A stretch of DNA of 64,000 bases, from positions 2,294,001 to 2,358,000 of the forward strand of contig NZ_OZ244162.1 in assembly GCF_965216485.1 (NCBI RefSeq), given 5' to 3'. How positions within the stretch are numbered: position 1 is the stretch's first letter; each line of letters begins with the position of its first letter. Under the pieces are notes generated by a model, which ran no database searches, had not been told where the DNA came from, and worked only from the letters and a program-made list of their open reading frames with translations. Shown piece by piece: positions 54,380 through 62,187 of this stretch. The DNA comes from Algiphilus sp965216485 (GTDB lineage: Bacteria > Pseudomonadota > Gammaproteobacteria > Nevskiales > Nevskiaceae). The translations under genes and the position numbers were made by a program.

Positions 54380-54844
54380 CTATCGTACGAGCAAGGTGTG
54401 TACGGCTTTCAGGCTTGCGGGGTCCTTGGCGCGTTCCTTGTGTGCAAAAGCCTCGATGGCCTTTTCATGCGCATAGACATAGTCAAAGAAAGGCCGGTAT
54501 GCCTCCGGTGCGTGCTGCTTGAGGCGCAGAAACTTTTCCTGGAAATCGGCCGTGCCGTCGCCCAGCAGCTTCATCGCCATGGGCCACGGCATCGCCCCTA
54601 AAGCGGCTCCCTCCACACGCCCCTTCATGACCCATCCGCGAGGCTGCCGTATTCGCTGCCCGGTGTCCCGCATATGCACCAGATAGCGTTCCAAGGTCGC
54701 TTCTTCCAACGCCTTGAGGGCCAGCCACTTCTGCTTGCGGTCAGGATTCCTGGTCACGCTGGCCGCAGTGCCAAAGAGCGCAATGCCGTAGACCTCCGAC
54801 TCGTGGATGCGCTGCAGGTCGCTCTGGTATTCCGGGTAATCCAT
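54380..54844 (-). CDS. Hypothetical helical protein
   Basis: The 154-residue protein is mainly helical, starting MDYPEYQSDLQRIHESEVYGIALFG. Repeated Glu/His positions (RIHESEVYG, EATLERYLVHM, YVYAHEKAIEAF) could suit a ferritin-like fold with metal-binding carboxylates. A family cannot be named. The ATG at 54844 is used because the upstream 95 in-frame residues look non-coding. Confidence 0.6.
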   Translation of the reverse strand: MDYPEYQSDLQRIHESEVYGIALFGTAASVTRNPDRKQKWLALKALEEATLERYLVHMRDTGQRIRQPRGWVMKGRVEGAALGAMPWPMAMKLLGDGTADFQEKFLRLKQHAPEAYRPFFDYVYAHEKAIEAFAHKERAKDPASLKAVHTLLVR

Positions 54845-55212
54845 AAAGCTGCCACCGCTTTTTCGAGTTGCCAGCATACCCAGCCTGGGTGTGCATAGTG
54901 CTGGCAGGGATTTCGCCAGGCAATCACCCCTGCGCCGTCGGGCTCCGACATGTGCCGGCCACCCACCCTCGCCGTTGCGTGTAAGGTCTTTACCGCTGTC
55001 CAGATCGGCGCCTTTCGAGCAGACAATCTGCAGGTGCGACAGCCGCCTCGACGGTGAGGCAGATGATTCGCTGCTACGTAGTGCACTGCGATCAGCCTTG
55101 CGCCCAAAGAATTGCCATCGGCGCCACATCGGAGTTGAAGCGCACGAGAGCTGGCGCCACCTTTGCCACTTCAGAGGATTGAACGCCCTTACTAGTCGGG
55201 ACCATCATCGCG
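54845..55212. other. 368-base region without a recognised gene
   Basis: It lies between two minus-strand genes. It must hold the promoter for the helical protein. No RNA, repeat or short gene is evident. Confidence 0.4.
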
Positions 55213-55632
55213 TCAGCCGGCGGCATGTTGCTTTCCCACGAGCCACGGCATGAGCGCGAAGACGAAGAGCATAAGGATATAGACCGCGCCCGCCACGGGA
55301 TCCCGCTCCTTCAGATACTCGCTGATACTCACCCCCTGTAGGCCCAACACCACAGTGAATTCCATGATGAGCAGGAGAACGAGCGCCACAACCCCAGAAT
55401 GGAGATATTCCACACGGCGAGACGCCCTGAAACACCGAGTGGCATAGCGAGCCGAGAGATACGTGGCGGCCTGCATCAACGGCGCCTCGATCAGTTCCGC
55501 GGTGCGAACCCCCAGGTGCGGAACGAGCCAAAGGACTCGAATCGTCCCCAGAGTGAAGCCAACGCAAAAGACCAGACCGAAATAGATGACGCCTCTCGTC
55601 GCTGCAATGCTCCCCCTACCGCCTAACGCCAT
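55213..55632 (-). CDS. Four-TM hypothetical membrane protein
   Basis: The 139-residue protein has four hydrophobic segments and a basic loop (ATRCFRASRRVEY). It starts 51 bases after the HEAT-like gene's stop on the same strand. No family recognised. Confidence 0.6.
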   Translation of the reverse strand: MALGGRGSIAATRGVIYFGLVFCVGFTLGTIRVLWLVPHLGVRTAELIEAPLMQAATYLSARYATRCFRASRRVEYLHSGVVALVLLLIMEFTVVLGLQGVSISEYLKERDPVAGAVYILMLFVFALMPWLVGKQHAAG

Positions 55633-55683
55633 GCTTTTGCGCGAAGTGAGGGGCGGCGCGGCTGAGTCGGTCGCAGCATCCTG

Positions 55684-56187
55684 TCACCAGCCATTGTTCA
55701 TGACCTTGCGGATCCGTGCCTTTACGGAGGGCGCCTCATCACGCATCGCCATCTCGAAGAATGCCTTCGCTTCTTTCTTATACTCGGGATGCTGCCTGCT
55801 TAATTCATACAACCCGTTGTATGCCCAAGCCCGCACAAACTTGTTCGGTTCAGTGAGTGCGGTCCTAAAGAAGTTGTACACGTTATCCCTGTCCGCATCT
55901 GCGATAGCCATGAAGGGAACGCTTTGAAGCACATGCAACTTGGCTTCCCAGTGCACCAATTGTTCAAGCGATGCAAAAATTCTTGCGATCTGCGCTTGCT
56001 CCAACTCATTTCCCGCCTCCAGCCATGCCTTCAGCAACCACGTGCCCCCTTTTTCACAGGCTTCCGTCAATGAGAGAGCGATAACGGTGTTTGAGAAGCT
56101 TTCATCGGCACTGTGCGCATCAAAAACCGCCTGAATTTGCGAGGCGGATTTGCCGTCCCACGATGCGATTTCGTTTTCAATGCCCAT
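55684..56187 (-). CDS. HEAT-repeat-like hypothetical protein
   Basis: The 167-residue protein is all-helical with repeated LVHWEAKLHVLQS, NKFVRAWAYNGLYELS and SVKARIRKVMNNGW elements that look like HEAT-repeat pairs. These often mediate protein interactions. The DNA is less GC-rich than its neighbours, suggesting recent arrival. No function can be given. Confidence 0.6.
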   Translation of the reverse strand: MGIENEIASWDGKSASQIQAVFDAHSADESFSNTVIALSLTEACEKGGTWLLKAWLEAGNELEQAQIARIFASLEQLVHWEAKLHVLQSVPFMAIADADRDNVYNFFRTALTEPNKFVRAWAYNGLYELSRQHPEYKKEAKAFFEMAMRDEAPSVKARIRKVMNNGW

Positions 56188-56329
56188 TGCTTTTCAGGAC
56201 GCGTTCTTCATCTGAGTTCACCGCCAGTTGAGGCTGCATCAAGCTTAGCGATGGCATCCCTGTCGTGCCGTGCGAGATGCTTGCGCGTATACACCTGCCT
56301 TCCCGCTCAGTTCAGGCAAGAGCCCTCAT

Positions 56330-57676
56330 TCACGGAAGGGTTGCAGCCTTCGCATCCAGATGGCTCGTGACCTCCTTCGCGGCCCGTTCACCCGACTCCA
56401 AGGCACCTTCCATGTAGTTTCGCCATGCCGAGGCGGTCTCTGTTCCGGCCCAGAATATCCGACCGACGGGGGCAGCCAGCGCCGGACCAAACGCACTCAA
56501 CACGCCAGGGGCAGCAATGGCTCCGTAGCCACCCCGCGCCCACTCGTCAGCGCTCCAGTCGTGGTCACGATAGGCCATCGGCTTCGCAGCGGCCGGCCCG
56601 AATGCGCGCGCGAGCGCGTTCAGCACCAATTCGCGTCGACGCTCGGGTGGCTCGGTACCCAAGCTTCGGGCGTGCGCTCCGGTTGCAAGTGCGACGAGTA
56701 CGCCGGGTCCCTCCCTGCTTGCCGTCCCGTCAAGGGTTGCCGTAATGGGCCCGGTTGCATCAAGCAGCGCGCCGCTGAGGCCATCTTCGCGCCAGAAGGG
56801 ATGGTCATACACGCACAAGCATTTCACGACAGCGCCCTGTCCAAATCGCTGGGTCAGACCGTCGCGGAGAGCCGGCAGGATCGGGCTGTAGGCGATTCGG
56901 GCCGCCAGCGCAGGCGGCATCGCGACGATAACGGCAAGTGCCTGCCACTTCCCGTGCGCAGTCAGGACACAGACGCCCTCCGCACCGTGCTCGATACGCT
57001 CGACAGGCTCACCGGGATGGACGCAGTCAGAAATCTCCACCATGAGCTGCTGCGCGAGCTGCCCGGCCCCACCCACGACAAAATCCTGCTCCGCCGTTTC
57101 AAGCGGGCCCGTCCCGCCCATGGTCTTCAACTGATGCGCAAGCGCGAGAGTCGATACTTCGCCGGCGGTCGCGCAGGCACCTGCCTCCAGAAGCAGCCGC
57201 CAGAAAGCCTTCGCGCCGCGCGTCCACCCAACCGAGTGAAGCCAGCGCTCGGTACTCACGGCATCAAGGGCCTGCATTGCAGCGGTTGGCCGAGACGTGG
57301 CCGCGTTGGCCAGCCGTTCCAGCCGCCGCTGAATGCGGTGCGCGTCAAGAAGCGAGAGCGACCCGAGCGGGGGAAGATGCCCTCCCCGCCGTATGCGGCC
57401 ATCCAAGGCGTAAACCGTCTGCCCGGAGGTATACGTCGAAGTAAGCGAGACGCCCGCCTCGCTTGCGAGTCGATACGCACGTTCCTGACCGGGTCCAATC
57501 CACTGCCCCCCAAGGTCCACCACAGTGCCGTCTATGGGCACACTGTGGACCCGACCGCCGACCCGGTCCCGCGCCTCCAGGACAGCCACTTCGAAGCCAC
57601 GACGGGCGAGCGACCGCGCGGCCGAAAGGCCTGCCAAGCCGGCACCCACCACGATTACGTCTGCGTGTGTGTCCAT
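56330..57676 (-). CDS. Flavin-dependent amine oxidase
   Basis: The 448-residue protein has the FAD-binding motif VIVVGAGLAGLSAARSLA at the N-terminus, the VLEARDRVGGRVHS strand, and a C-terminal FAD-contacting IFWAGTETAS, fitting the monoamine oxidase / phytoene desaturase-like amine oxidase family. It oxidises amines or similar substrates; no substrate is indicated by the neighbours. Confidence 0.92.
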   Translation of the reverse strand: MDTHADVIVVGAGLAGLSAARSLARRGFEVAVLEARDRVGGRVHSVPIDGTVVDLGGQWIGPGQERAYRLASEAGVSLTSTYTSGQTVYALDGRIRRGGHLPPLGSLSLLDAHRIQRRLERLANAATSRPTAAMQALDAVSTERWLHSVGWTRGAKAFWRLLLEAGACATAGEVSTLALAHQLKTMGGTGPLETAEQDFVVGGAGQLAQQLMVEISDCVHPGEPVERIEHGAEGVCVLTAHGKWQALAVIVAMPPALAARIAYSPILPALRDGLTQRFGQGAVVKCLCVYDHPFWREDGLSGALLDATGPITATLDGTASREGPGVLVALATGAHARSLGTEPPERRRELVLNALARAFGPAAAKPMAYRDHDWSADEWARGGYGAIAAPGVLSAFGPALAAPVGRIFWAGTETASAWRNYMEGALESGERAAKEVTSHLDAKAATLP

Positions 57677-57830
57677 GGGGTTTCGTGGTTACGAGGACCG
57701 TTTACAAATCAGGCCAGTTCCTGCTTACTCGGCGTCGAGCCCAATCGTGGCCTCAGCTATCGCCGAAGCGGCTTCACAACAGCCTTCTAGCGTGCGGCGC
57801 CGCTCCACGGATTACAGGCGGCGCAATACA

Positions 57831-58271
57831 CTAGGTCGGAAACGAGCCAAATTGCGGAAGCGTTTCCAACTGCTCATCCCAATTGGCCCTGCTATCCATA
57901 AATATGTGCCCTTGAGGGCGGACTGGTACATCCGTATCCAGGCTACCCGCAGGTACGACGCCCAGGGCTCCGTTCATTTGCAGCGTTGGCAGGGCCGAAC
58001 CGCACACCGTGCAGAAGCTCCTCACATGACGCGTTTCGGGAAAGTGATAGACAGCCACTTGCGGCTCTCCCGATAGCCAGCGTAGTTCAGCGTCGGCAGA
58101 GAAAAGGTTTGCGGCGTGAGATGACCCCGAGCCCTTACGACAATGGGAGCAATGACAAAGGAAGAAGCCTTCAAAAGCCCCCGAAACCTCAAAGCGAACC
58201 GCGCCGCATAGACATCCGCCTACATGTTTCACAGCATTTTCCACCTGAGATGACGGAGACATGCTAGTCAT
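57831..58271 (-). CDS. GFA-like (glutathione-dependent formaldehyde-activating fold) zinc protein
   Basis: The 146-residue protein has the GFA fold with paired zinc sites: GGCLCGAV, HCSHCRKG and FCTVCGS. Members bind zinc and are related to the formaldehyde-activating enzyme, but most are uncharacterised. The start at 58271 is used; the frame upstream is degenerate transposase sequence. Confidence 0.88.
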   Translation of the reverse strand: MTSMSPSSQVENAVKHVGGCLCGAVRFEVSGAFEGFFLCHCSHCRKGSGSSHAANLFSADAELRWLSGEPQVAVYHFPETRHVRSFCTVCGSALPTLQMNGALGVVPAGSLDTDVPVRPQGHIFMDSRANWDEQLETLPQFGSFPT

Positions 58272-58349
58272 TACACCAGTTCCTTCTGCCCGCTGTTCGC
58301 AACCCCACGTGTCCGCGGCCCTCGGCGGCGTGGCTTCAACTGCAGACCC

Positions 58350-58740
58350 AATTCGTCGCGCGCCAGCTTTTCTCAACCGCGCACAAGGCATACGTGGCCA
58401 TGTACCGAATGGCCAGCAGCTGAACCGTTGCGACCATTGCACCGCAACCAAATCAACCCTTCGGCCCTGGAGCAAGTGCCCGGTCAGCCGAGGCCGCGCC
58501 TTGATCCAGCTACTGCATTCATCGGTGACGTGTTCTGCCGACCGCTCGCGCCAAGCCAACCCGGGGAGCGGACACCATGATCACGTGCACATGATTGGCC
58601 ATCAAACAGTAGGATCTGACCACACGTCCATTGGCTTTGCACGCCTTCGCCATCAGGTGAAGATAGAGCGCGACATCACTCTCCGCTAGAAAGGTTAGTG
58701 CCCATTGCCCCAATTGATGAGGGTCGCGTGGCACCATCAC
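58350..58740 (-). pseudogene. Degenerate REP-associated tyrosine transposase (RAYT)
   Basis: On the minus strand the first frame (58740 to 58519) starts MMVPRDPHQLG and continues to YLHLMAKACKANG, RSYCLMANHVHVIMVS and RAVGRTRHR before a stop. These match a Y1/IS200-like RAYT transposase with the catalytic HVH (HUH) motif. The next piece (RLTGHLLQGR, about residues of the second half) is in another frame at about 58540-58480, so at least one frameshift occurred, and the later part is too diverged to follow. A non-functional relic; the 3' end is approximate. Confidence 0.7.
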
Positions 58741-58756
58741 TCTGCGCGATCTGGCC

Positions 58757-58846
58757 GCGACGCCAACGGTCGTCTTCCAGGGCGTTCATCGGCGATCCAT
58801 GGCCCGCGAAGATCACCGGCATTTTCGTTGCGGTTGGATGGGTCAT
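58757..58846 (-). pseudogene. 5' fragment of an extradiol dioxygenase (DODA/YgiD-type) gene
   Basis: From the ATG at 58846 the minus strand reads 30 residues including MPVIFAGHGSPMNALED, the signature N-terminus of 4,5-DOPA dioxygenase/YgiD-type proteins. The similarity stops after DDRWRR, and the frame then has only unrelated residues, where the RAYT relic begins. So the gene was truncated, possibly by insertion or deletion. The DoxX and LysR genes beside it often occur with such dioxygenases. Confidence 0.65.
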
Positions 58847-58920
58847 GGCTCTTCGTCGCTGCGTCGAGGCGCTGGTCGCACTTCGATCCTCGTGTTGAGA
58901 ATCTTGAACGTTGATTGGTG

Positions 58921-58946
58921 CGGACGGAGCCCATTGGCTCCGTCCG
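58921..58946. repeat. GC-rich hairpin between DoxX and the dioxygenase fragment
   Basis: The arms CGGACGGAGC and GCTCCGTCCG form a 10-base perfect stem with a 6-base loop. It lies downstream of doxX, so it may be its terminator, but no U-run follows. Because a RAYT relic is 180 bases away, it could also be a REP-type palindrome. Only the symmetry is certain. Confidence 0.4.
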
Positions 58947-58978
58947 TTCCTCAATCTGCGTACCGGATGCATGCACCC

Positions 58979-59479
58979 TTAGGCGCGCTTGTCGAGCAGG
59001 TTGTCCACTGATGCACGTCCTGCGCCGCTGATCGCCAGTGACACCGAAGCAGCAAGCAGCGCCAGGGCGAACTCGTATCCGTTATTGCTCATGAACAGAC
59101 CGTTCGCGATGTGGGTGCTGAAAATGGCAACGACCATGGTGAATGCGAGTACCGCGGCAGCCGGGCGCACAAGAAGGCCAACGATCAGCGCCAATCCGCC
59201 AAAGAACTCAGCACTGCCAGCCATCAGAGCCATCAGAAAGCCCGGCTCAAGGCCGATGGACGCCATCCACTGACCGGTACCCTCAAGGCCGTAGCCTCCG
59301 AACCAGCCAAAGAGCTTCTGTGCACCATGCGCGGCGAAGATGATGCCGACCGGAATGCGAAGGGCGATCGCATGCCACCCTGCGTCGGTTGCGATAAGGC
59401 GCTGCATCAGTGACTTGAACATTGTGTTCTTCTCCGTTGCCATCCGTGTTTTCTTGATCGTGGGGTTTGCGGTTGTCAT
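58979..59479 (-). CDS. DoxX family membrane protein
   Basis: The 166-residue protein has four hydrophobic helices and the DoxX motifs ALRIPVGIIFAAHGAQKLFGWFGG, FGGLALIVGLLVRPAA and the terminal SGAGRASVD. DoxX proteins take part in quinone or thiol metabolism. The ATG at 59479 has TAGGAGAT upstream; starts closer to FKSLM are possible. It is divergent from a LysR regulator, a common pairing. Confidence 0.88.
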   Translation of the reverse strand: MTTANPTIKKTRMATEKNTMFKSLMQRLIATDAGWHAIALRIPVGIIFAAHGAQKLFGWFGGYGLEGTGQWMASIGLEPGFLMALMAGSAEFFGGLALIVGLLVRPAAAVLAFTMVVAIFSTHIANGLFMSNNGYEFALALLAASVSLAISGAGRASVDNLLDKRA

Positions 59480-59599
59480 CAGAAATCTCCTAGTCGGTTG
59501 GGGGCCGCAGTCGGTCTGCGGCTTGAGCGTCACTCTATTCACTCGCCCTATCGGGATAAACGTGACATTCTGAGATATCCAGTTCCGCTTTCCTGAACA
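59480..59599. promoter_or_regulatory. Divergent control region between doxX and LysR gene
   Basis: The 120-base gap between oppositely directed genes should hold both promoters and the LysR operator (T-N11-A type). I do not see an unambiguous operator. The arrangement itself implies that LysR controls doxX. Confidence 0.5.
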
Positions 59600-60496
59600 A
59601 TGGACCGCTTTCAAGAAATGCAGACCTTCGCCGCGGTGGTGGATGCGGGAAGCTTTATCGGCGCGGCTGACACGCTCGGGCTCTCCAAGGCGGCTGTCTC
59701 GCGCCACGTGAACGAACTGGAAGCAAGGCTGGGCGTGCGGCTACTGCATCGCACCACGCGTCGCCTGTCCCTGACCTCTGAGGGTGAGGTATTTCTTGGA
59801 CGAGCCCGGGACCTGCTCTCGATCCTTGACGAGGCGGAGGCGGAAGTCACTTCCAGCAGCGTGTCGGCGCGCGGCAGGCTCCGAATCAATGTCCCGGTGA
59901 CCTTCGGCATCCGGCAGCTGGCCCCCCTCTGGAGCATCTTCCTCGCTCAACACCCTCAGGTAGAGCTCGACGTCACCCTGGCGGACCGGACGGTGGACCT
60001 GATCGAAGAAGGCTTCGACTTGGCCGTCCGTATCGGAACGCTCAGCAGTTCCAGCCTGATCAGCCGAAAACTGGCCACGACGAGATTGATCATGTGCGCG
60101 AGTCCGGAATACCTCGCTGCACACGGAACGCCCGCGACACCCGCTGAACTGGGTCAACACGCTGTGATCGTATACAGCTACGCGGCAAGCGGTGATGAAT
60201 GGCGCCTCGAAGGCCCGGCCGGCACCGTCAGCGCCCGCACGCGGCCCTGCTTCCGCAGCAACAACGGCGACACATGCCGCGCAGCGGCACTTGCGGGAAA
60301 AGGCATCGTCTTGCAACCGGATTTCCTGGTCGGTGAAGACATTCAGTCCGGCAAGCTGGTTGAACTCATGCCGGAGTATTCCGCAGCAAAATTGGGTGTG
60401 TACGCGGTTTACCCATCCCGTCGTCTAGTTGCTCTCAAGGTGCGGGCGCTTGTGGACTTCCTGGTGCAGCGCTTCAGCACCGCAAAACCGTTCTAA
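59600..60496 (+). CDS. LysR family transcriptional regulator
   Basis: The 298-residue protein has an N-terminal winged helix-turn-helix (residues about 1-60, with GSFIGAADTLGLSKAAVSRHVNELEARLGVRLLHRTTRRLSLT) and a substrate-binding domain. The AVSRHV and RTTRRL segments are the recognition-helix and wing of the family. Its likely target is the divergent doxX operon. It lies just before the integron cassette array. Confidence 0.93.
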   Translation: MDRFQEMQTFAAVVDAGSFIGAADTLGLSKAAVSRHVNELEARLGVRLLHRTTRRLSLTSEGEVFLGRARDLLSILDEAEAEVTSSSVSARGRLRINVPVTFGIRQLAPLWSIFLAQHPQVELDVTLADRTVDLIEEGFDLAVRIGTLSSSSLISRKLATTRLIMCASPEYLAAHGTPATPAELGQHAVIVYSYAASGDEWRLEGPAGTVSARTRPCFRSNNGDTCRAAALAGKGIVLQPDFLVGEDIQSGKLVELMPEYSAAKLGVYAVYPSRRLVALKVRALVDFLVQRFSTAKPF

Positions 60497-60557
60497 AGCA
60501 GAGCGTTTGCCCGCCTAGCTCTGCAGAACAAGGAGAAGGGAACAGGCACACCAGGCC
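60497..60557. other. Junction between the LysR gene and the last integron cassette
   Basis: These 61 bases join chromosomal backbone to the distal attC. No insertion-sequence ends are visible. Confidence 0.4.
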
Positions 60558-60629
60558 GCCTAACACCTCGGCTTTGCGGCGCACCGAGGTGCAAGCACAG
60601 GTGCGTCCAACAGCAGGTACTTGTTAAGC
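60558..60629 (-). other. attC site 1 (distal end)
   Basis: On the cassette strand it runs from GCTTAAC to GTTAGGC, 72 bases. The inner arms form the L''/L' pair and the region near the centre is palindromic (CACCTCGG / CCGAGGTG). The TAA stop of the kinase-like gene is inside GCTTAAC. The GTTAGGC end is a canonical recombination site, G^TTAGGC. Confidence 0.88.
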
Positions 60630-61124
60630 GGAATTCCGTTCGACAATCCGGAGATTGAACCCCTCCGACTCTTCGGGTGGCTCAAAGTAACCTGTTACCA
60701 TTTTAAAGACCTGCTCTGTGTCGAACCGTGCTCGTTCAGGTTGCTCTCTCTGTCGCTTTTTCAGCTGCTTTAAACCAACCCCGTCGTCTACCAACAGATA
60801 GTACAGTTCATGAGGAATACAATGCGGCGAATAAATTTCTCTGAACCAAGCTCTTTGCTTCCGGGTATTGCCGGGGAAATCAAGAACCACAGATGTACCC
60901 GCCAAGAGCACTTGCTCAACGTGTAAAGCCAGCACCGGCTTAAGGCGCGATGAGTAACGAATGTAATCCTTGAAATCGTTGATCTCTCCGGGGAACAGAG
61001 CGGCTAGCCACTCATCTTCTGAAATAAGCACCGCTCCGCGCTCATGAGCGATTTTTTCAGACAAAGTGCTTTTTCCAGCCCCCATTTTTCCACAGAAGAA
61101 TATCAACGTCCCGTACGCACTCAT
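60624..61124 (-). CDS. P-loop ATPase/kinase-like cassette protein
   Basis: The 166-residue protein has Walker A GKMGAGKST (residues 12-20) and a helical and strand pattern like small AAA_33/zeta-toxin-like kinases, with VVLDFPGNTRKQR and an Asp/Glu-rich lid (QREQPERARFD). It could phosphorylate a small molecule or nucleotide; no toxin partner lies beside it. The ATG at 61124 has AAAGGATG upstream; the TAA stop lies inside attC 1. Its GC content is near average. Confidence 0.75.
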   Translation of the reverse strand: MSAYGTLIFFCGKMGAGKSTLSEKIAHERGAVLISEDEWLAALFPGEINDFKDYIRYSSRLKPVLALHVEQVLLAGTSVVLDFPGNTRKQRAWFREIYSPHCIPHELYYLLVDDGVGLKQLKKRQREQPERARFDTEQVFKMVTGYFEPPEESEGFNLRIVERNSA

Positions 61125-61138
61125 TGCTTCATCCTTTC

Positions 61139-61225
61139 GCATAACGTCGTGCACAGTGGCGCATTTGGAGCGTTGCCGAAGGCGTAGCGGAAGACACATC
61201 CCTTGCGTGCACTTGTTTGTTATGT
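61139..61225 (-). other. attC site 2
   Basis: It runs 87 bases on the cassette strand, from ACATAAC to GTTATGC. Inner complementary arms pair GTGCACGC / GTGCAC. Its position between two minus-strand genes and its bounded ends fit attC. The terminal GTTATGC departs from GTTAGGC but is a common variant. Confidence 0.8.
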
Positions 61226-61231
61226 GGCCAC

Positions 61232-61762
61232 TTACACGGCACCACGGACAATAGAGATCACCTCATTGAGCGTATGGAGAACTGAGGAGATCCATTTTCG
61301 TTTGGTGTGCTTTTCGATCTGCTTCTTGAGGCTGTTCGTAACGGTCGTCGCGGTCGCTAGATGGTCTTCCGGATCGACACTTCCTTCAGACTCAGAAAGC
61401 CCCTTGTCTAGAGCGACGAGTTCCGGTCCGATTTGGCCGTCGCGGATGGCATAGACAAGGTCAACGAGATCAGACGCCCCCTCCTTAAGCCCCTCATGAA
61501 GCTCTCGATCAAGAAGCTCAAGGATCCGCTCGGCGGCTTGATCGTATACCGGCAAGAAATAAGCAACGTAGCGGCGCCCGTCCTGTCGCTCAACGCAAAC
61601 GCGCATTATCGCCATTACGAGAGTGAGCAGGCCGCCAAACGCATTCAGGTACGCGAACAGGACGCCCTCGAGAGGTTGCGGATTCTCGGGGAGGTCATCG
61701 GGAAGCTCTCGGAGCTGTTCGTCAAGGCGATAAAAAGGAGTCGCATCCACTTCGTAGGCCAT
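61232..61762 (-). CDS. Cassette protein of unknown function
   Basis: The 176-residue protein is mostly helical with a hydrophobic segment around residues 35-55 (GVLFAYLNAFGGLLTLVMAIM) and a basic C-terminus. No family is recognised. GGGGGATGACTG precedes the start. Its stop is followed within 6 bases by attC 2. A small regulatory or membrane-associated protein is possible. Confidence 0.6.
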   Translation of the reverse strand: MAYEVDATPFYRLDEQLRELPDDLPENPQPLEGVLFAYLNAFGGLLTLVMAIMRVCVERQDGRRYVAYFLPVYDQAAERILELLDRELHEGLKEGASDLVDLVYAIRDGQIGPELVALDKGLSESEGSVDPEDHLATATTVTNSLKKQIEKHTKRKWISSVLHTLNEVISIVRGAV

Positions 61763-61773
61763 CAGTCATCCCC

Positions 61774-61849
61774 CATTACGCTGTGGGCGTGCGGCGGTAC
61801 AACGCCCAAAGCAGCGGTGCGAAGCAACCACTGGCTTTGCTTGTTATAA
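61774..61849 (-). other. attC-like site 3 (degenerate)
   Basis: The 76-base segment on the cassette strand runs from TTATAAC to about GTAATGG and has paired arms (GCAAAGCCAGTGG region with TTTGGGCG). The TAA stop of the first cupin lies inside TTATAAC. The outer end has GTA instead of GTT, so this site may be weak or inactive. The assignment rests on position and the other sites. Confidence 0.6.
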
Positions 61850-62185
61850 CTTAGATTCACCACCTTCAGGTCCATAAAATATTACCCAAACTGAAAACCC
61901 TACCGTGAAATTCAGAAATCGATGCCCTATTCCTGCAGGTACAAAGATGAAAGAGCCTTCTCTTATATGAATGGTTTCTTGCCCGTCAAAGAATTGACCA
62001 GATCCCTTTGCGACGACGTAAATTTCATCTCGCGTATGAGGTGTTTGAGGGTCTGTTCCTTGCGGAGTATAAAGCTCTGCCACCATGGTGCCATGACAAA
62101 ATACTGGTATGGCTAAATTACTAGACGGCGCAGGACCTAAATCGATAGCCTCATCTATTGTCGAATGTGTCGCCCTCTTCATCAT
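61844..62185 (-). CDS. Cupin-domain cassette protein, second gene of a pair
   Basis: The 113-residue protein has a cupin fold: PHTRDEIYVV, the G(X)5H-type positions and GSFIFVPAGIGHRFLNF, with His/Glu metal ligands. It is likely a small metal-binding protein. It starts 2 bases after the stop of the upstream cupin gene and shares its ribosome-binding region (GGAGGAAAAA), so the two are in one cassette. Its stop lies in attC 3. Confidence 0.75.
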   Translation of the reverse strand: MMKRATHSTIDEAIDLGPAPSSNLAIPVFCHGTMVAELYTPQGTDPQTPHTRDEIYVVAKGSGQFFDGQETIHIREGSFIFVPAGIGHRFLNFTVGFSVWVIFYGPEGGESKL

Positions 62186-62187
62186 AG

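Noticed and set aside
58272..58559. N-terminal extension of the GFA-like protein by 96 residues.
   Set aside because: The extension reads as degenerate transposase sequence and the conserved GFA fold starts at about residue 10 from 58271.
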